Of a stretch of 15,519 bases of DNA, positions 8,051 through 14,971 are shown piece after piece. The stretch spans positions 1-15,519 of the forward strand of contig JAGUVP010000102.1 in assembly GCA_020062805.1 (NCBI GenBank), read 5' to 3'. Source of the DNA: Candidatus Bipolaricaulis sp. (GTDB lineage Bacteria > Bipolaricaulota > Bipolaricaulia > Bipolaricaulales > Bipolaricaulaceae). The position numbers were made by a program, and so were the translations under genes. Within the stretch, counting starts at the first letter, position 1, and the number at the start of each line of letters is the position of its first letter. The notes under the pieces are model-generated. The model was not told the DNA's origin. It made no database searches and saw nothing but the letters and a program-made list of their open reading frames with translations.

Positions 8051-8107
8051 CGGGTCGGACTGGACCCGCGCGATGATACCCGAGCCCCAACTTCGTTCCC
8101 AGTCCGA
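8051..8107. promoter_or_regulatory. inverted repeat and competing hairpin in the acs upstream region
   Basis: The 173-bp gap between the divergent acs and DUF502 genes contains TCGGACTGG (8055-8063) and its exact reverse complement CCAGTCCGA (8099-8107), 35 bp apart. A second stem, CGGGTC (8051-8056) with GACCCG (8063-8068), uses part of the same bases, so the two folds exclude one another. The inner stem ends 3 bp before the acs ribosome-binding site. A -10-like TATCAT (minus strand, 8073-8078) lies between the arms but has no good -35 box. This could be an operator pair around a promoter or a leader RNA switch; chance pairing in GC-rich DNA is not excluded. Confidence 0.3.
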
Positions 8108-8204
8108 TAGATCCCACCTGGAATGGGCAGCTGCTTTGTGGCGGATCCCGAGCCGGGAAGAACTCGTTTTGCGCACGCCCTGGTTTTGACGTACAAGTGG
8201 GCCG

Positions 8205-8876
8205 ATGCGACGGCTTTTCCGGTGGGCACAGAGGACCTTCCTGTCGGGGCTCCTCGCCCTTTTGCCCCTCGGGCTAACCCTGTATCTGCTGTGGCTCCTG
8301 TACAGGCTCGCGTACTCCCTTCTCGGCCCGCACACCGCGTTCGCCACCCTGATGACGCGGCTCATCGGGCGCTACATCCCAGGAACCGAGGTTGCCATCA
8401 CCCTGCTCATCGTGTTCTTGGTGGGAACGATCGCCCGTCACTGGGTGGGACGGGGGCTTCTACGGGGGGTGGAGCGGGTGGTGCGGGCAATCCCCGGCGT
8501 ACGCAACCTCTATTGGGGAACGCGCCAGCTCGCCCACGTCTTCCTCCACCGCGAGCCCACATTTGCCAAAGGCCGGCGGATGGTGCTCGTGGAGTTTCCC
8601 TACCCCGGTTCCCACGTCTTGGGCATTCTGACCAACGAGGACGTGGCGAAGTTCAGCGAGCGGCTCTCGCCAGACACGGTTTCCGTGTACATCCCCACCG
8701 CGCCCAACCCGCTCTCGGGGTGGGTCCTGTTCGTGCCCCGGACCAAGGTATCCCCTGTTGACCTGACTGCCGAAGAGGCGTTGAGTCTCATCCTGTCAGG
8801 GGGGCTCGTTTCCCGCCGCCCGGACGCTTGGGGACAATCGCCTCACGACCCCCCCGCCGAGGAATCCGGCGAGTAG
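8205..8876 (+). CDS. DUF502 family membrane protein
   Basis: This 223-residue protein matches the DUF502 family (bacterial relatives of plant COV proteins), whose function is unknown. Two hydrophobic segments are visible, about 13-40 and 62-78, so it probably sits in the inner membrane with a large C-terminal soluble part. Family landmarks in order: GLLALLPLGLT near the first helix, IPGTEVAITL before the second, AIPGVRNLYWGTRQL, MVLVEFPYPGSHVLGILTNE, VYIPTAPNPLSGWVLFVP and LTAEEALSLILSGG. An in-frame TGA at 8187 leaves the ATG at 8205 as the first start; the SD is weak (AAGTGGG). It is divergent from acs and 43 bp upstream of the Fnr-like regulator, probably co-transcribed. The C-terminal ~20 residues are polar and unconserved. 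Family assignment is secure; no role can be given. Confidence 0.9.
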   Translation: MRRLFRWAQRTFLSGLLALLPLGLTLYLLWLLYRLAYSLLGPHTAFATLMTRLIGRYIPGTEVAITLLIVFLVGTIARHWVGRGLLRGVERVVRAIPGVRNLYWGTRQLAHVFLHREPTFAKGRRMVLVEFPYPGSHVLGILTNEDVAKFSERLSPDTVSVYIPTAPNPLSGWVLFVPRTKVSPVDLTAEEALSLILSGGLVSRRPDAWGQSPHDPPAEESGE

Positions 8877-8919
8877 AGACGCAGAGCAGACTGGACGCCG
8901 AGCGGCAAGCGAGGTACAA

Positions 8920-9681
8920 GTGGGAGCGATGGCGGGGGTCAAGGTCGCCTCTCCGAGAACCGCTGAATTGTGTCGGCAGTGCCGGCAGGCATGCTCCGGC
9001 GTGTTTGCCGATCTGACTGAGGCGGCCCGTGAGGAGTTCATTTCCCTCATGCGGCCGATGGCGCTCGGACAAGGGGAGACCGTATTTCACGAGGGTGTGC
9101 CCGCGTTCGGCCTGTACGTCCTGTGTCAAGGAAAGGTCAAACTCGCCAAGCGCACCCGAGCAGGGCACTCCCAGATCCTGAAGCTCCTTGGGCCCGGGGA
9201 GATCCTTGGCGAAAAGACGATGTTCGACCGGGAGACCTACACGTGCTATGCGAAAACCCTTGAACCTTCCCTGCTTGCGTTCATCCCTCGCGAGTCGTTT
9301 CTCCAGTTCTTGCGCCGCCACCCCAGCGTGGCGTTGCGCCTCCTGGAGAAGATGTCCCGGGAGAGCAAGGTGTTCGGCGACCGGCTGGTCGAGATCACTT
9401 CGCGATCAGCGCGAGAGCGCGTTGCTCGGTCCCTCGTCGAGCTGGCCCAGGCGTTCGGGGAAGAGACGAACGCCGGGTGGGACATCGGGGTCGAACTCCC
9501 GCGCGGCGAACTCGCCGAGATGGCGGGCGTGTCCACCGAGACGGCGATCCGCGTCCTGTCGGAGTTCAAGGATCGGGGAGTTGTTGTCCTCCCCGGCCGG
9601 CGGATCGTGATCCTCAAGCGCGACGAGGTCCGCGCTCTCGCGCACCCGTTCCGGACCTTCCTCCGGGAGAACCCAGCCTAA
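8920..9681 (+). CDS. Crp/Fnr-family transcriptional regulator with N-terminal cysteine cluster
   Basis: The product has 253 residues. A cyclic-nucleotide-binding-like beta-roll spans about 29-145 (FADLTEAAREEF, QGETVFHEG, LYVLCQGKVKLAK, LGPGEILGE). A long dimer helix follows, then an HTH_Crp domain with ELAEMAGVSTETAIRVL (197-213). In the recognition helix Glu207 and Arg211 keep the two residues that read the GA core of Crp/Fnr sites. The N-terminus has Cys18, Cys21 and Cys25 (C-X2-C-X3-C), with further Cys69 and Cys109. E. coli Fnr uses C-X2-C-X5-C plus one later Cys for its oxygen-labile [4Fe-4S] cluster. The cAMP-contacting Arg-Ser of Crp is not seen. A redox- or oxygen-responsive Fe-S regulator is inferred. 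The start is GTG 8920 (GAGGT 4 nt upstream); ATG 8929 is possible. It lies between DUF502 and a hydrogenase protease gene, 4 nt from the latter. Confidence 0.92.
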   Translation: MGAMAGVKVASPRTAELCRQCRQACSGVFADLTEAAREEFISLMRPMALGQGETVFHEGVPAFGLYVLCQGKVKLAKRTRAGHSQILKLLGPGEILGEKTMFDRETYTCYAKTLEPSLLAFIPRESFLQFLRRHPSVALRLLEKMSRESKVFGDRLVEITSRSARERVARSLVELAQAFGEETNAGWDIGVELPRGELAEMAGVSTETAIRVLSEFKDRGVVVLPGRRIVILKRDEVRALAHPFRTFLRENPA

Positions 9682-9685
9682 TCCC

Positions 9686-10132
9686 GTGCAACGCGCCATC
9701 CTGGGGATCGGGAACCCCCTCCGCCGCGACGATGGGGTCGGGTTGTGGGTGGCGGAGAGGATGAGGGGTACGGGGTGGGAGGTTATCGCTGCAGGCCAGA
9801 GCGTGGAGAACGCGCTTGGAATCGTGCGCCGACTTGCCCCCGATCTCCTTGTGGTCGTGGACGCCGCCGAGATGAACCTCCCCCCGGGGAGCGCGCGTCG
9901 CCTGCCCCTTGATCAGTCAGAGCGGATGCTCGGCTCCACCCACGCCCTTCCTCTCCCGTTCCTCCTCTCCACGGTGCGCGATCGGGTGGGAGAGATCGTC
10001 CTCGTCGGGATCCAGCCCGCTGACCGCTCCCTCGGGGAAGGGCTCACCTCCGAGGTTTGCATGGGCGCGGACAACCTCGTTGCCCTGCTCGTCGAGGGCC
10101 GGTGGAAGCGAATCTTGCCGCCCCAAGCCTAG
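9686..10132 (+). CDS. hydrogenase maturation endopeptidase, HycI/HyaD (peptidase M52) family
   Basis: Enzymes of this family clip the C-terminal extension from a [NiFe] hydrogenase large subunit once nickel is inserted. The 148-residue product, normal in length, begins with GIGNPLRRDDGVG (7-19), continues with LLVVVDAAE (54-62), STHALPLPFLL (84-94) and VLVGIQPAD. Asp16, Asp59 and His86 occupy the places of the nickel-sensing residues of HybD. The STHALPL and VGIQP segments resemble HycI, which serves the formate-hydrogenlyase-type hydrogenase, but the sub-class is uncertain. The start is a GTG 4 nt after the regulator stop, with a weak SD, so translation is probably coupled. No hydrogenase subunit is encoded in the window, so its client lies elsewhere in the genome. 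Co-transcription with an Fnr-like regulator suits redox-controlled hydrogen metabolism. Confidence 0.92.
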   Translation: MQRAILGIGNPLRRDDGVGLWVAERMRGTGWEVIAAGQSVENALGIVRRLAPDLLVVVDAAEMNLPPGSARRLPLDQSERMLGSTHALPLPFLLSTVRDRVGEIVLVGIQPADRSLGEGLTSEVCMGADNLVALLVEGRWKRILPPQA

Positions 10133-10154
10133 CGCTGAGCGAAGGAGAACCTGA

Positions 10155-10182
10155 GCAGGCCTCCAAGGAACACTTGGCCTGC
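10155..10182 (+). terminator. bulged hairpin after the hydrogenase protease gene, probable terminator
   Basis: GCAGG and CCTGC (10155-10159, 10178-10182) plus CCAAG and CTTGG (10163-10167, 10173-10177) make a 10-bp stem with a 3-base bulge and a GAACA loop, 22 bp after the protease stop. It is followed by CCAGCTGTCTTCCC, a pyrimidine-rich but not T-rich tail. The remainder of the 192-bp gap to the convergent secreted-protein gene has only a small GTCCC/GGGAC hairpin (10286-10299) and no gene that I can see. Confidence 0.45.
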
Positions 10183-10324
10183 CCAGCTGTCTTCCCTCAT
10201 CTCTTCAGCCGCACTCCCCCCCCACGCAGCCACGCCGCGGGCCTAGTCCCCGGGATACGCAGCCCCAAGAGTCTCAGAATGCCTCGTCCCGTGAGGGACC
10301 ACGACCTTGCCTCCCTTGTCGGCA

Positions 10325-13300
10325 CTAAGGCATCCTCACCTCCAACAGGTAGAGGTGTGTTGCGCCCGTTGTGGGAACGGTGATCTCGAACTCCTCCTCC
10401 GTGTACTGGATTGTGGGATCTTCCAGATCTGGTCCGGTGTAACGGACCTTCTTGGTCTGCTCCTCCACCATGGTGCGGAGGAAGGCCATGGTCAACAGCC
10501 CATCGTCAAACACCAAAGAGACTTGGCTCTCTTGATGGGGGTCGGCTGTCAGTTGGCGCGGCTCCGTGCACTCGGCCCCACCCGGCTGACACACGATGGA
10601 GAACAAATCAGGTCCCTGCTCGCTGAGCTCCTGCCACACAACTGCTACTTGGCCATCCCGTGACCGCGCGGCGTGGAATGAGAAGATGGGCCGCCCTTCA
10701 AGCAAGACCCGATCGTCAGTCCAACCATCTGGGCCGAAGGATCTGACCAAGAGCACGCCCTCTCTCCCCTCCGCACCCGGTTCGATGCGTACCCAGAAGA
10801 GGTCGGCCCGTCCCATCCCTGTGGGAAAGAGAACCGGCCACTCATCGTCAACGCTGTTCGTGGTCAGCCGTTCCGGTGGCGTCCAACGGGTGCCATCCCA
10901 TACCGACCACAGCAGTTCCTCGTCGCCTTGCGTCCCCCAGTCGCCGTCCCTGTCTTCCACCCACACGTAGAGGATTCGCCCTCCCAAGTCCGCGAACGCC
11001 CGCATGAGCGAAGTGTCTCCCTCGCGCAGCATCTCCGGCGCGCTGAACGCCTGACCGTCCCAGCGAGCGAGGTACAGGGTGTCCGGCGCGCTGGCCTCAG
11101 GGTACAGCTCGCCTTGGGTGTTCGCGGTCCAGATGATCCCCGTGATCCCCCGCGCGTCGTACAAGAAACGTGGAGAGTGCTCTAAGAAAGCGTTGTTCGT
11201 GAGGCAAGTCGGAGTACCCCAGCTTGCAGTGCGCCGATCATAGCAGGCGTAGACGACCTCCAGTCCGGCCAACAACTCGGGGGTAAGGTCTTGTTCGGTC
11301 TCGGGCACCCTCGAGGGTGGGGAGACGTGCTGCACCCACACGGCTACCGGGTTCCCTATCCAGTCAAGGGCAAAGACAGCCTGGGAGTCAGGCAGTTGGT
11401 TGTTGGTGATCAGGCGCGGCCTGGCCATCACAGCCACGCTTGGACTGCTGGAGTAGGCAATCTCGCGTCCGAGTGGGAAGGGTTTGGCGAGGTCATCGGT
11501 GGTCCAGATCACCATAGCAAGAGCTGGATCCCTGACGAGCGCAGGCCGGGCGTGGGGGAACACCTCCTCGACCAGCCACAGTTCGGTGACCCCGAGTTCA
11601 GGGACAGCCCGAGCCTCGCCGCGGAACGTGGAGTAGCCCGGCGTGGCGTACGGACGGACCGGGAAGGTCCACGGCGTCTCGTGGTCTGTGACGAAGCCTT
11701 GCGCCGGGGACAGGATCCGCCAGCTGAAGTCCACAGAGAAATCCTTCTCCACTTCGCAGAACCACAGATCAACGACCACACTGATCCCGAGCGTCCCCGT
11801 GAGCGTGAGCGAGTCGAAATCCAGAAACCCGATGGTTTCTCCTGGAGCGGCGAAGCTGACTGTAAGCTTGGCTCCCCCGTACGGGGTTACTTTCAGCACT
11901 TCCAGGTCCACCTCGAGGGCCAGCCCAAGGCCGCCCGAAAGGGACACCTTGCCGGAACAGTCGATCCCTGCAATACAACGGCCCGGCTCACCTGAGGTGA
12001 ACGACACGTCCCCGCCTATCCCCACGGAGAAGCCGAATTGGACCTTGGCACGGTTCTCAAGCCACTTGATGGCGCTCCCGATCAAGGGAATCGCTTTGGC
12101 TGCCCTTACCTTGGGTCCGATCACCGGGACATCGCTCACCGTGAGATCCTTGCTGAACGAACCTTCCAAGGAGAAACTGAACTCACCTGCAACCAGGTTG
12201 ATCGGGGGGATATTGGCCAACGTTGCCTTCCCGGTGACTTTTCCCTCGAAGCCGAACGTCCATTCGCCACCCCCTTTCTCGAACCGTACCTCACCTTCAC
12301 CACCTACATTCCCTGTCCCTGAAAGCGAATTCAGGTCAAGAGAGAAGTCTGCTTTGGCCCCAAACTTGTACTGCCCGCCAAAGAACGGGACGCCTTCTGG
12401 CATTTTGAAGGTGATGTCGATCGGAGGATAAGGAAAGACGTAGGAGGTCTCGTACAGCACCCAGGCATCACGCGGGTGAGCACGGAGTGGTACCTGCCCA
12501 GCCCGAATGTCAAGTGTCCACTCGAGCCAACTGGGCACAGCCGCCACGGGCACTTCCAGGGCCGCCTCGCCCACCACCATCCGGCCGTCCTTCGCCCGGG
12601 CCACCGCCCGCACCACGACCTGGTTCCGCAGGGGATGGGCTTGCAGAGCACCCAGGTCGTAGGTCCAGGTATCGATGATCGGTTGGTCCGTGTTGTACGG
12701 CGTTTTCTCAACCAGGCGGCCGTTCAGGATCCATTCCACCTGCTGCAGAGTGTTGCCGTTGGCGTCTACGGACGCTGTGAACCAGTTCGAAACTGGAACC
12801 CGCTGCACGAATACCCGCGTGTACTGCGACCTCAGGGTCACCACCGGCTTGTCCGTGACCTCGACCTCCTGCGTCGCCGTTCTGCGGTCATCGCCCAGAA
12901 CAGTCGCCAGCGTGATGGTATACTGACCGTTCCTTGCGTACGTATGGGACACACTTTTCCCGGTTTTCTTCGTCCCGTCGCCAAAGTCCCACTCGTACTG
13001 AATGGCGAGAGGGCACCTTGGATAGCAGAGAACCTCAGTCCGCCATCTCTCGGGCAGTCCCGTCCCAGTTGGGATTGGGAGGGGCAAGGGCTTGTCCAAG
13101 AACGCTTCTGCACTTACGTTGAGGGGACGGTCTTTGCCAACGACCCAGCTTCCATCATCCCTCTTCTCCAGGACCCCGCTCTCAGCGTGGATCCTGGGAT
13201 CCTCCTTCTGGCGGTAGGCAGGATCACATCTTCGCTCCTCTGTGTTGTTCGTCTCGTCTTTCTCCGCGATCTTGTTCCCGGGATCAGCGATGAGCCTGAA

Positions 13301-14809
13301 CGTGGGCAGAGAAGTGGGCACGGCTCCCTTCAGGTCTACCAAGATCACGCCCTCTGCCCGCCACCTCTGGGGCATGTCCGCTTTGACCACAATCACTGCC
13401 AGCGCGTTGTGCGACACCTCCCGCCCACCTGAATCCAGCACGACCAGTTCCACTACCGGCAACTCCCGCACTGGCCCATCGCCGTCGTTCACCACATCTA
13501 GCCTCACCCCCACGAGGTACCGTGTGGGAAGCGGTGAAGGCTTTGGAGACTCCGGATGAAGCCTCTCGTCCAGTTCGCTGAAAGGCCAACGATTCACGTC
13601 GTCGAACGTCTTCCCCGCGTCTGCGGGAGCGGCTACCAGGCAGATGTCCTCCAACCGAAGATCCGGCTTGGCTGCCAGGGTGAGGCACACGTCGCCCAGG
13701 TTGACATAGGTCGCGGCCCCCAAATGGAACACGGACAGGGCCTTCGTGACCGTGGTATCGGCATAGCCGGGGACGACGAACCTCACCACGCTGAGATCTC
13801 CCTCAGAGAAGACGGGCGTCACGCTGAATGTCTGGTTCGGAAGAGGCTTCACCGTGCACTCGGTGAGCCGACCCGAGACGGTCGTTCCGCTTCCCACGTT
13901 GACCGTGAACTTCCCTTCGCCATCCGTCCTACCCGTGATCGCCCCGTCACGGGGTTGCGTCTGACATGCCGGCGAAGGGAAGGACACGGTTCCCAGGTCC
14001 ACCATCGTGTACGTCATGCCTCCGACGATGATGGGGATGACGCGGAATTGGTTGACCTTCACCAAGGGGTAGCCCGGCACCGAGATCAAGATGTAGGCGA
14101 TACCGGACGCTTGCTGAGCCACCGGCGTCACCGGATGCGACGCCCACACCAACCCCGCCATCCCGAACGAAGGAGGCGCTACGGGAGCGGTGGTAGCCAC
14201 GTGGATCGTCACCGGTGTTCTGGTAAGGGCCCGCACCGTGCACTCGGTGAGCGTTCCTCCCACTCGCACGTTGTTGGGCAAGTCTGGAATGGGTACGGTG
14301 AACCTCCCGTCATCGTCCGTCGTGCCCGTGTACGGCCCGTAGATTTGGGGTTCCGGCGGCGGAGGTGGTTCCACACGCACGATGTTCAGGATCACCGTGA
14401 GGTTGATCGTGCTTGGCACCCCCGATGCCGAAGACTGGAACTTGAGTTCGAACCGCTGCCCGGCTGTCCCCGTGGGCACCGTGAACCGACACTGCCCGCT
14501 CACGGATCCCCACCCGGAGACGGACGTGAACGATGCCCATCCCGGCAGCAGGGTTGCGCCGATGCTCACGGTCCCCGCAGGGGTTCGCTGCGCCGAGAGG
14601 TTGACCGTTCCCGTTGTTCCCTCGGGCACCGAACACTGAACGACGTTTGACGCTACCTGGCTGCACGTCCCGCCGGAAACGGTTAGGTTCCCGCAGAACC
14701 GCAGGGTGACGGTCGTCCCACCCACTGTGTACGGAACTTCAGAACACTGCGCCCACCCCACGAGGGCCCATACAACGACCAACCCAACGCTCAACCACAC
14801 GTTCCGCAT
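10325..14809 (-). CDS. large secreted multidomain protein with duplicated beta modules, CARDB-like, PKD and C-terminal beta-propeller regions
   Basis: This 1494-residue protein is not recognised as a named family. Residues 1-20 are a Sec signal peptide ending GWA before Gln-Cys; no lipobox is seen. A Cys-rich beta domain (~21-145) leads to a proline linker (148-154). Two related modules follow (~160-275 and ~290-375), sharing GG/SGxLTECTVxxL and a closing LGxV. A CARDB-like domain (~382-528) ends in EKDETNNTEE. A PKD domain (~601-652) has YEWDFGDGT and SHTYARNGQYTITL. After another beta domain (~655-755) comes a Gly-rich amphipathic beta region (~800-1035). Residues ~1085-1450 hold seven repeats ending in AMVIWT, VAVWVQ, TGIIWT, ILYVWV, DLFWV, VAVVWQ and LTMAFL, 51-69 apart, as in a seven-bladed propeller. 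A cell-surface or binding role is inferred. The ATG at 14809 is chosen for the signal peptide and the GGGAGGTGA SD 4 nt upstream; the frame continues upstream to 14929. Confidence 0.88.
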   Translation of the reverse strand: MRNVWLSVGLVVVWALVGWAQCSEVPYTVGGTTVTLRFCGNLTVSGGTCSQVASNVVQCSVPEGTTGTVNLSAQRTPAGTVSIGATLLPGWASFTSVSGWGSVSGQCRFTVPTGTAGQRFELKFQSSASGVPSTINLTVILNIVRVEPPPPPEPQIYGPYTGTTDDDGRFTVPIPDLPNNVRVGGTLTECTVRALTRTPVTIHVATTAPVAPPSFGMAGLVWASHPVTPVAQQASGIAYILISVPGYPLVKVNQFRVIPIIVGGMTYTMVDLGTVSFPSPACQTQPRDGAITGRTDGEGKFTVNVGSGTTVSGRLTECTVKPLPNQTFSVTPVFSEGDLSVVRFVVPGYADTTVTKALSVFHLGAATYVNLGDVCLTLAAKPDLRLEDICLVAAPADAGKTFDDVNRWPFSELDERLHPESPKPSPLPTRYLVGVRLDVVNDGDGPVRELPVVELVVLDSGGREVSHNALAVIVVKADMPQRWRAEGVILVDLKGAVPTSLPTFRLIADPGNKIAEKDETNNTEERRCDPAYRQKEDPRIHAESGVLEKRDDGSWVVGKDRPLNVSAEAFLDKPLPLPIPTGTGLPERWRTEVLCYPRCPLAIQYEWDFGDGTKKTGKSVSHTYARNGQYTITLATVLGDDRRTATQEVEVTDKPVVTLRSQYTRVFVQRVPVSNWFTASVDANGNTLQQVEWILNGRLVEKTPYNTDQPIIDTWTYDLGALQAHPLRNQVVVRAVARAKDGRMVVGEAALEVPVAAVPSWLEWTLDIRAGQVPLRAHPRDAWVLYETSYVFPYPPIDITFKMPEGVPFFGGQYKFGAKADFSLDLNSLSGTGNVGGEGEVRFEKGGGEWTFGFEGKVTGKATLANIPPINLVAGEFSFSLEGSFSKDLTVSDVPVIGPKVRAAKAIPLIGSAIKWLENRAKVQFGFSVGIGGDVSFTSGEPGRCIAGIDCSGKVSLSGGLGLALEVDLEVLKVTPYGGAKLTVSFAAPGETIGFLDFDSLTLTGTLGISVVVDLWFCEVEKDFSVDFSWRILSPAQGFVTDHETPWTFPVRPYATPGYSTFRGEARAVPELGVTELWLVEEVFPHARPALVRDPALAMVIWTTDDLAKPFPLGREIAYSSSPSVAVMARPRLITNNQLPDSQAVFALDWIGNPVAVWVQHVSPPSRVPETEQDLTPELLAGLEVVYACYDRRTASWGTPTCLTNNAFLEHSPRFLYDARGITGIIWTANTQGELYPEASAPDTLYLARWDGQAFSAPEMLREGDTSLMRAFADLGGRILYVWVEDRDGDWGTQGDEELLWSVWDGTRWTPPERLTTNSVDDEWPVLFPTGMGRADLFWVRIEPGAEGREGVLLVRSFGPDGWTDDRVLLEGRPIFSFHAARSRDGQVAVVWQELSEQGPDLFSIVCQPGGAECTEPRQLTADPHQESQVSLVFDDGLLTMAFLRTMVEEQTKKVRYTGPDLEDPTIQYTEEEFEITVPTTGATHLYLLEVRMP

Positions 14810-14813
14810 GACT

Positions 14814-14822
14814 TCACCTCCC
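14814..14822 (-). promoter_or_regulatory. ribosome-binding site of the large secreted protein gene
   Basis: GGGAGGTGA on the minus strand ends 4 nt before the ATG at 14809, which is also the first codon of a good signal peptide. Together these set the start 40 codons inside the longest open frame. Confidence 0.75.
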
Positions 14823-14853
14823 GACACAACCGCGATCCGAGCACCGTTATCCG

Positions 14854-14864
14854 CTTTCTGAAAG
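14854..14864. promoter_or_regulatory. short palindrome upstream of the large secreted protein gene
   Basis: CTTTC-T-GAAAG is a perfect 11-bp palindrome 45 bp before the start codon, close to where a promoter or operator could lie. There is no second copy in the gap and no clear -35/-10 pair beside it, so the assignment is weak. Confidence 0.2.
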
Positions 14865-14941
14865 ACACTTCCGCCATCCGCCCTCCCACACACTCGGAGT
14901 TGAGCAGACCCTGGGCTCCTGCAGGACATGGAGTCGCCGGC

Positions 14942-14969
14942 CAGTGCCTACCCACACCGCAGGGCACTG
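14942..14969 (-). terminator. hairpin directly after the GEP-tail gene
   Basis: CAGTGCC (14942-14948) and GGCACTG (14963-14969) form a 7-bp stem with a 14-base loop, beginning 2 nt after the stop codon at 14972. The following minus-strand sequence, GCCGGCGACTCC, has no T-tract. It may terminate or stabilise the upstream transcript; read-through into the large secreted protein gene 162 bp away stays possible. Confidence 0.35.
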
Positions 14970-14971
14970 CC

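Noticed and set aside
8186..8196. TTGACGTACAA as a possible Fnr-type half-palindrome or -35 box upstream of DUF502
   Set aside because: It lacks the TTGAT-N4-ATCAA form, lies only about 9 bp from the start codon, and no -10 box follows at a proper distance.
8032..8229. A 66-residue N-terminal extension of Acs starting at 8229
   Set aside because: The extension is Arg/Ser-rich, unlike the family, and overlaps the DUF502 start; the AAGGAGG before the GTG at 8031 marks the true start.
10133..10324. A possible small gene or RNA in the gap between the protease and secreted-protein genes
   Set aside because: No open frame with a ribosome-binding site and no extended fold was seen apart from the terminator-like hairpin and a 5-bp stem.
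13556..14650. A 364-codon open frame on the plus strand, opposite the secreted protein gene
   Set aside because: Low-complexity Arg/His/Gly composition without recognisable motifs; the minus-strand frame has a signal peptide, SD and clear domains.
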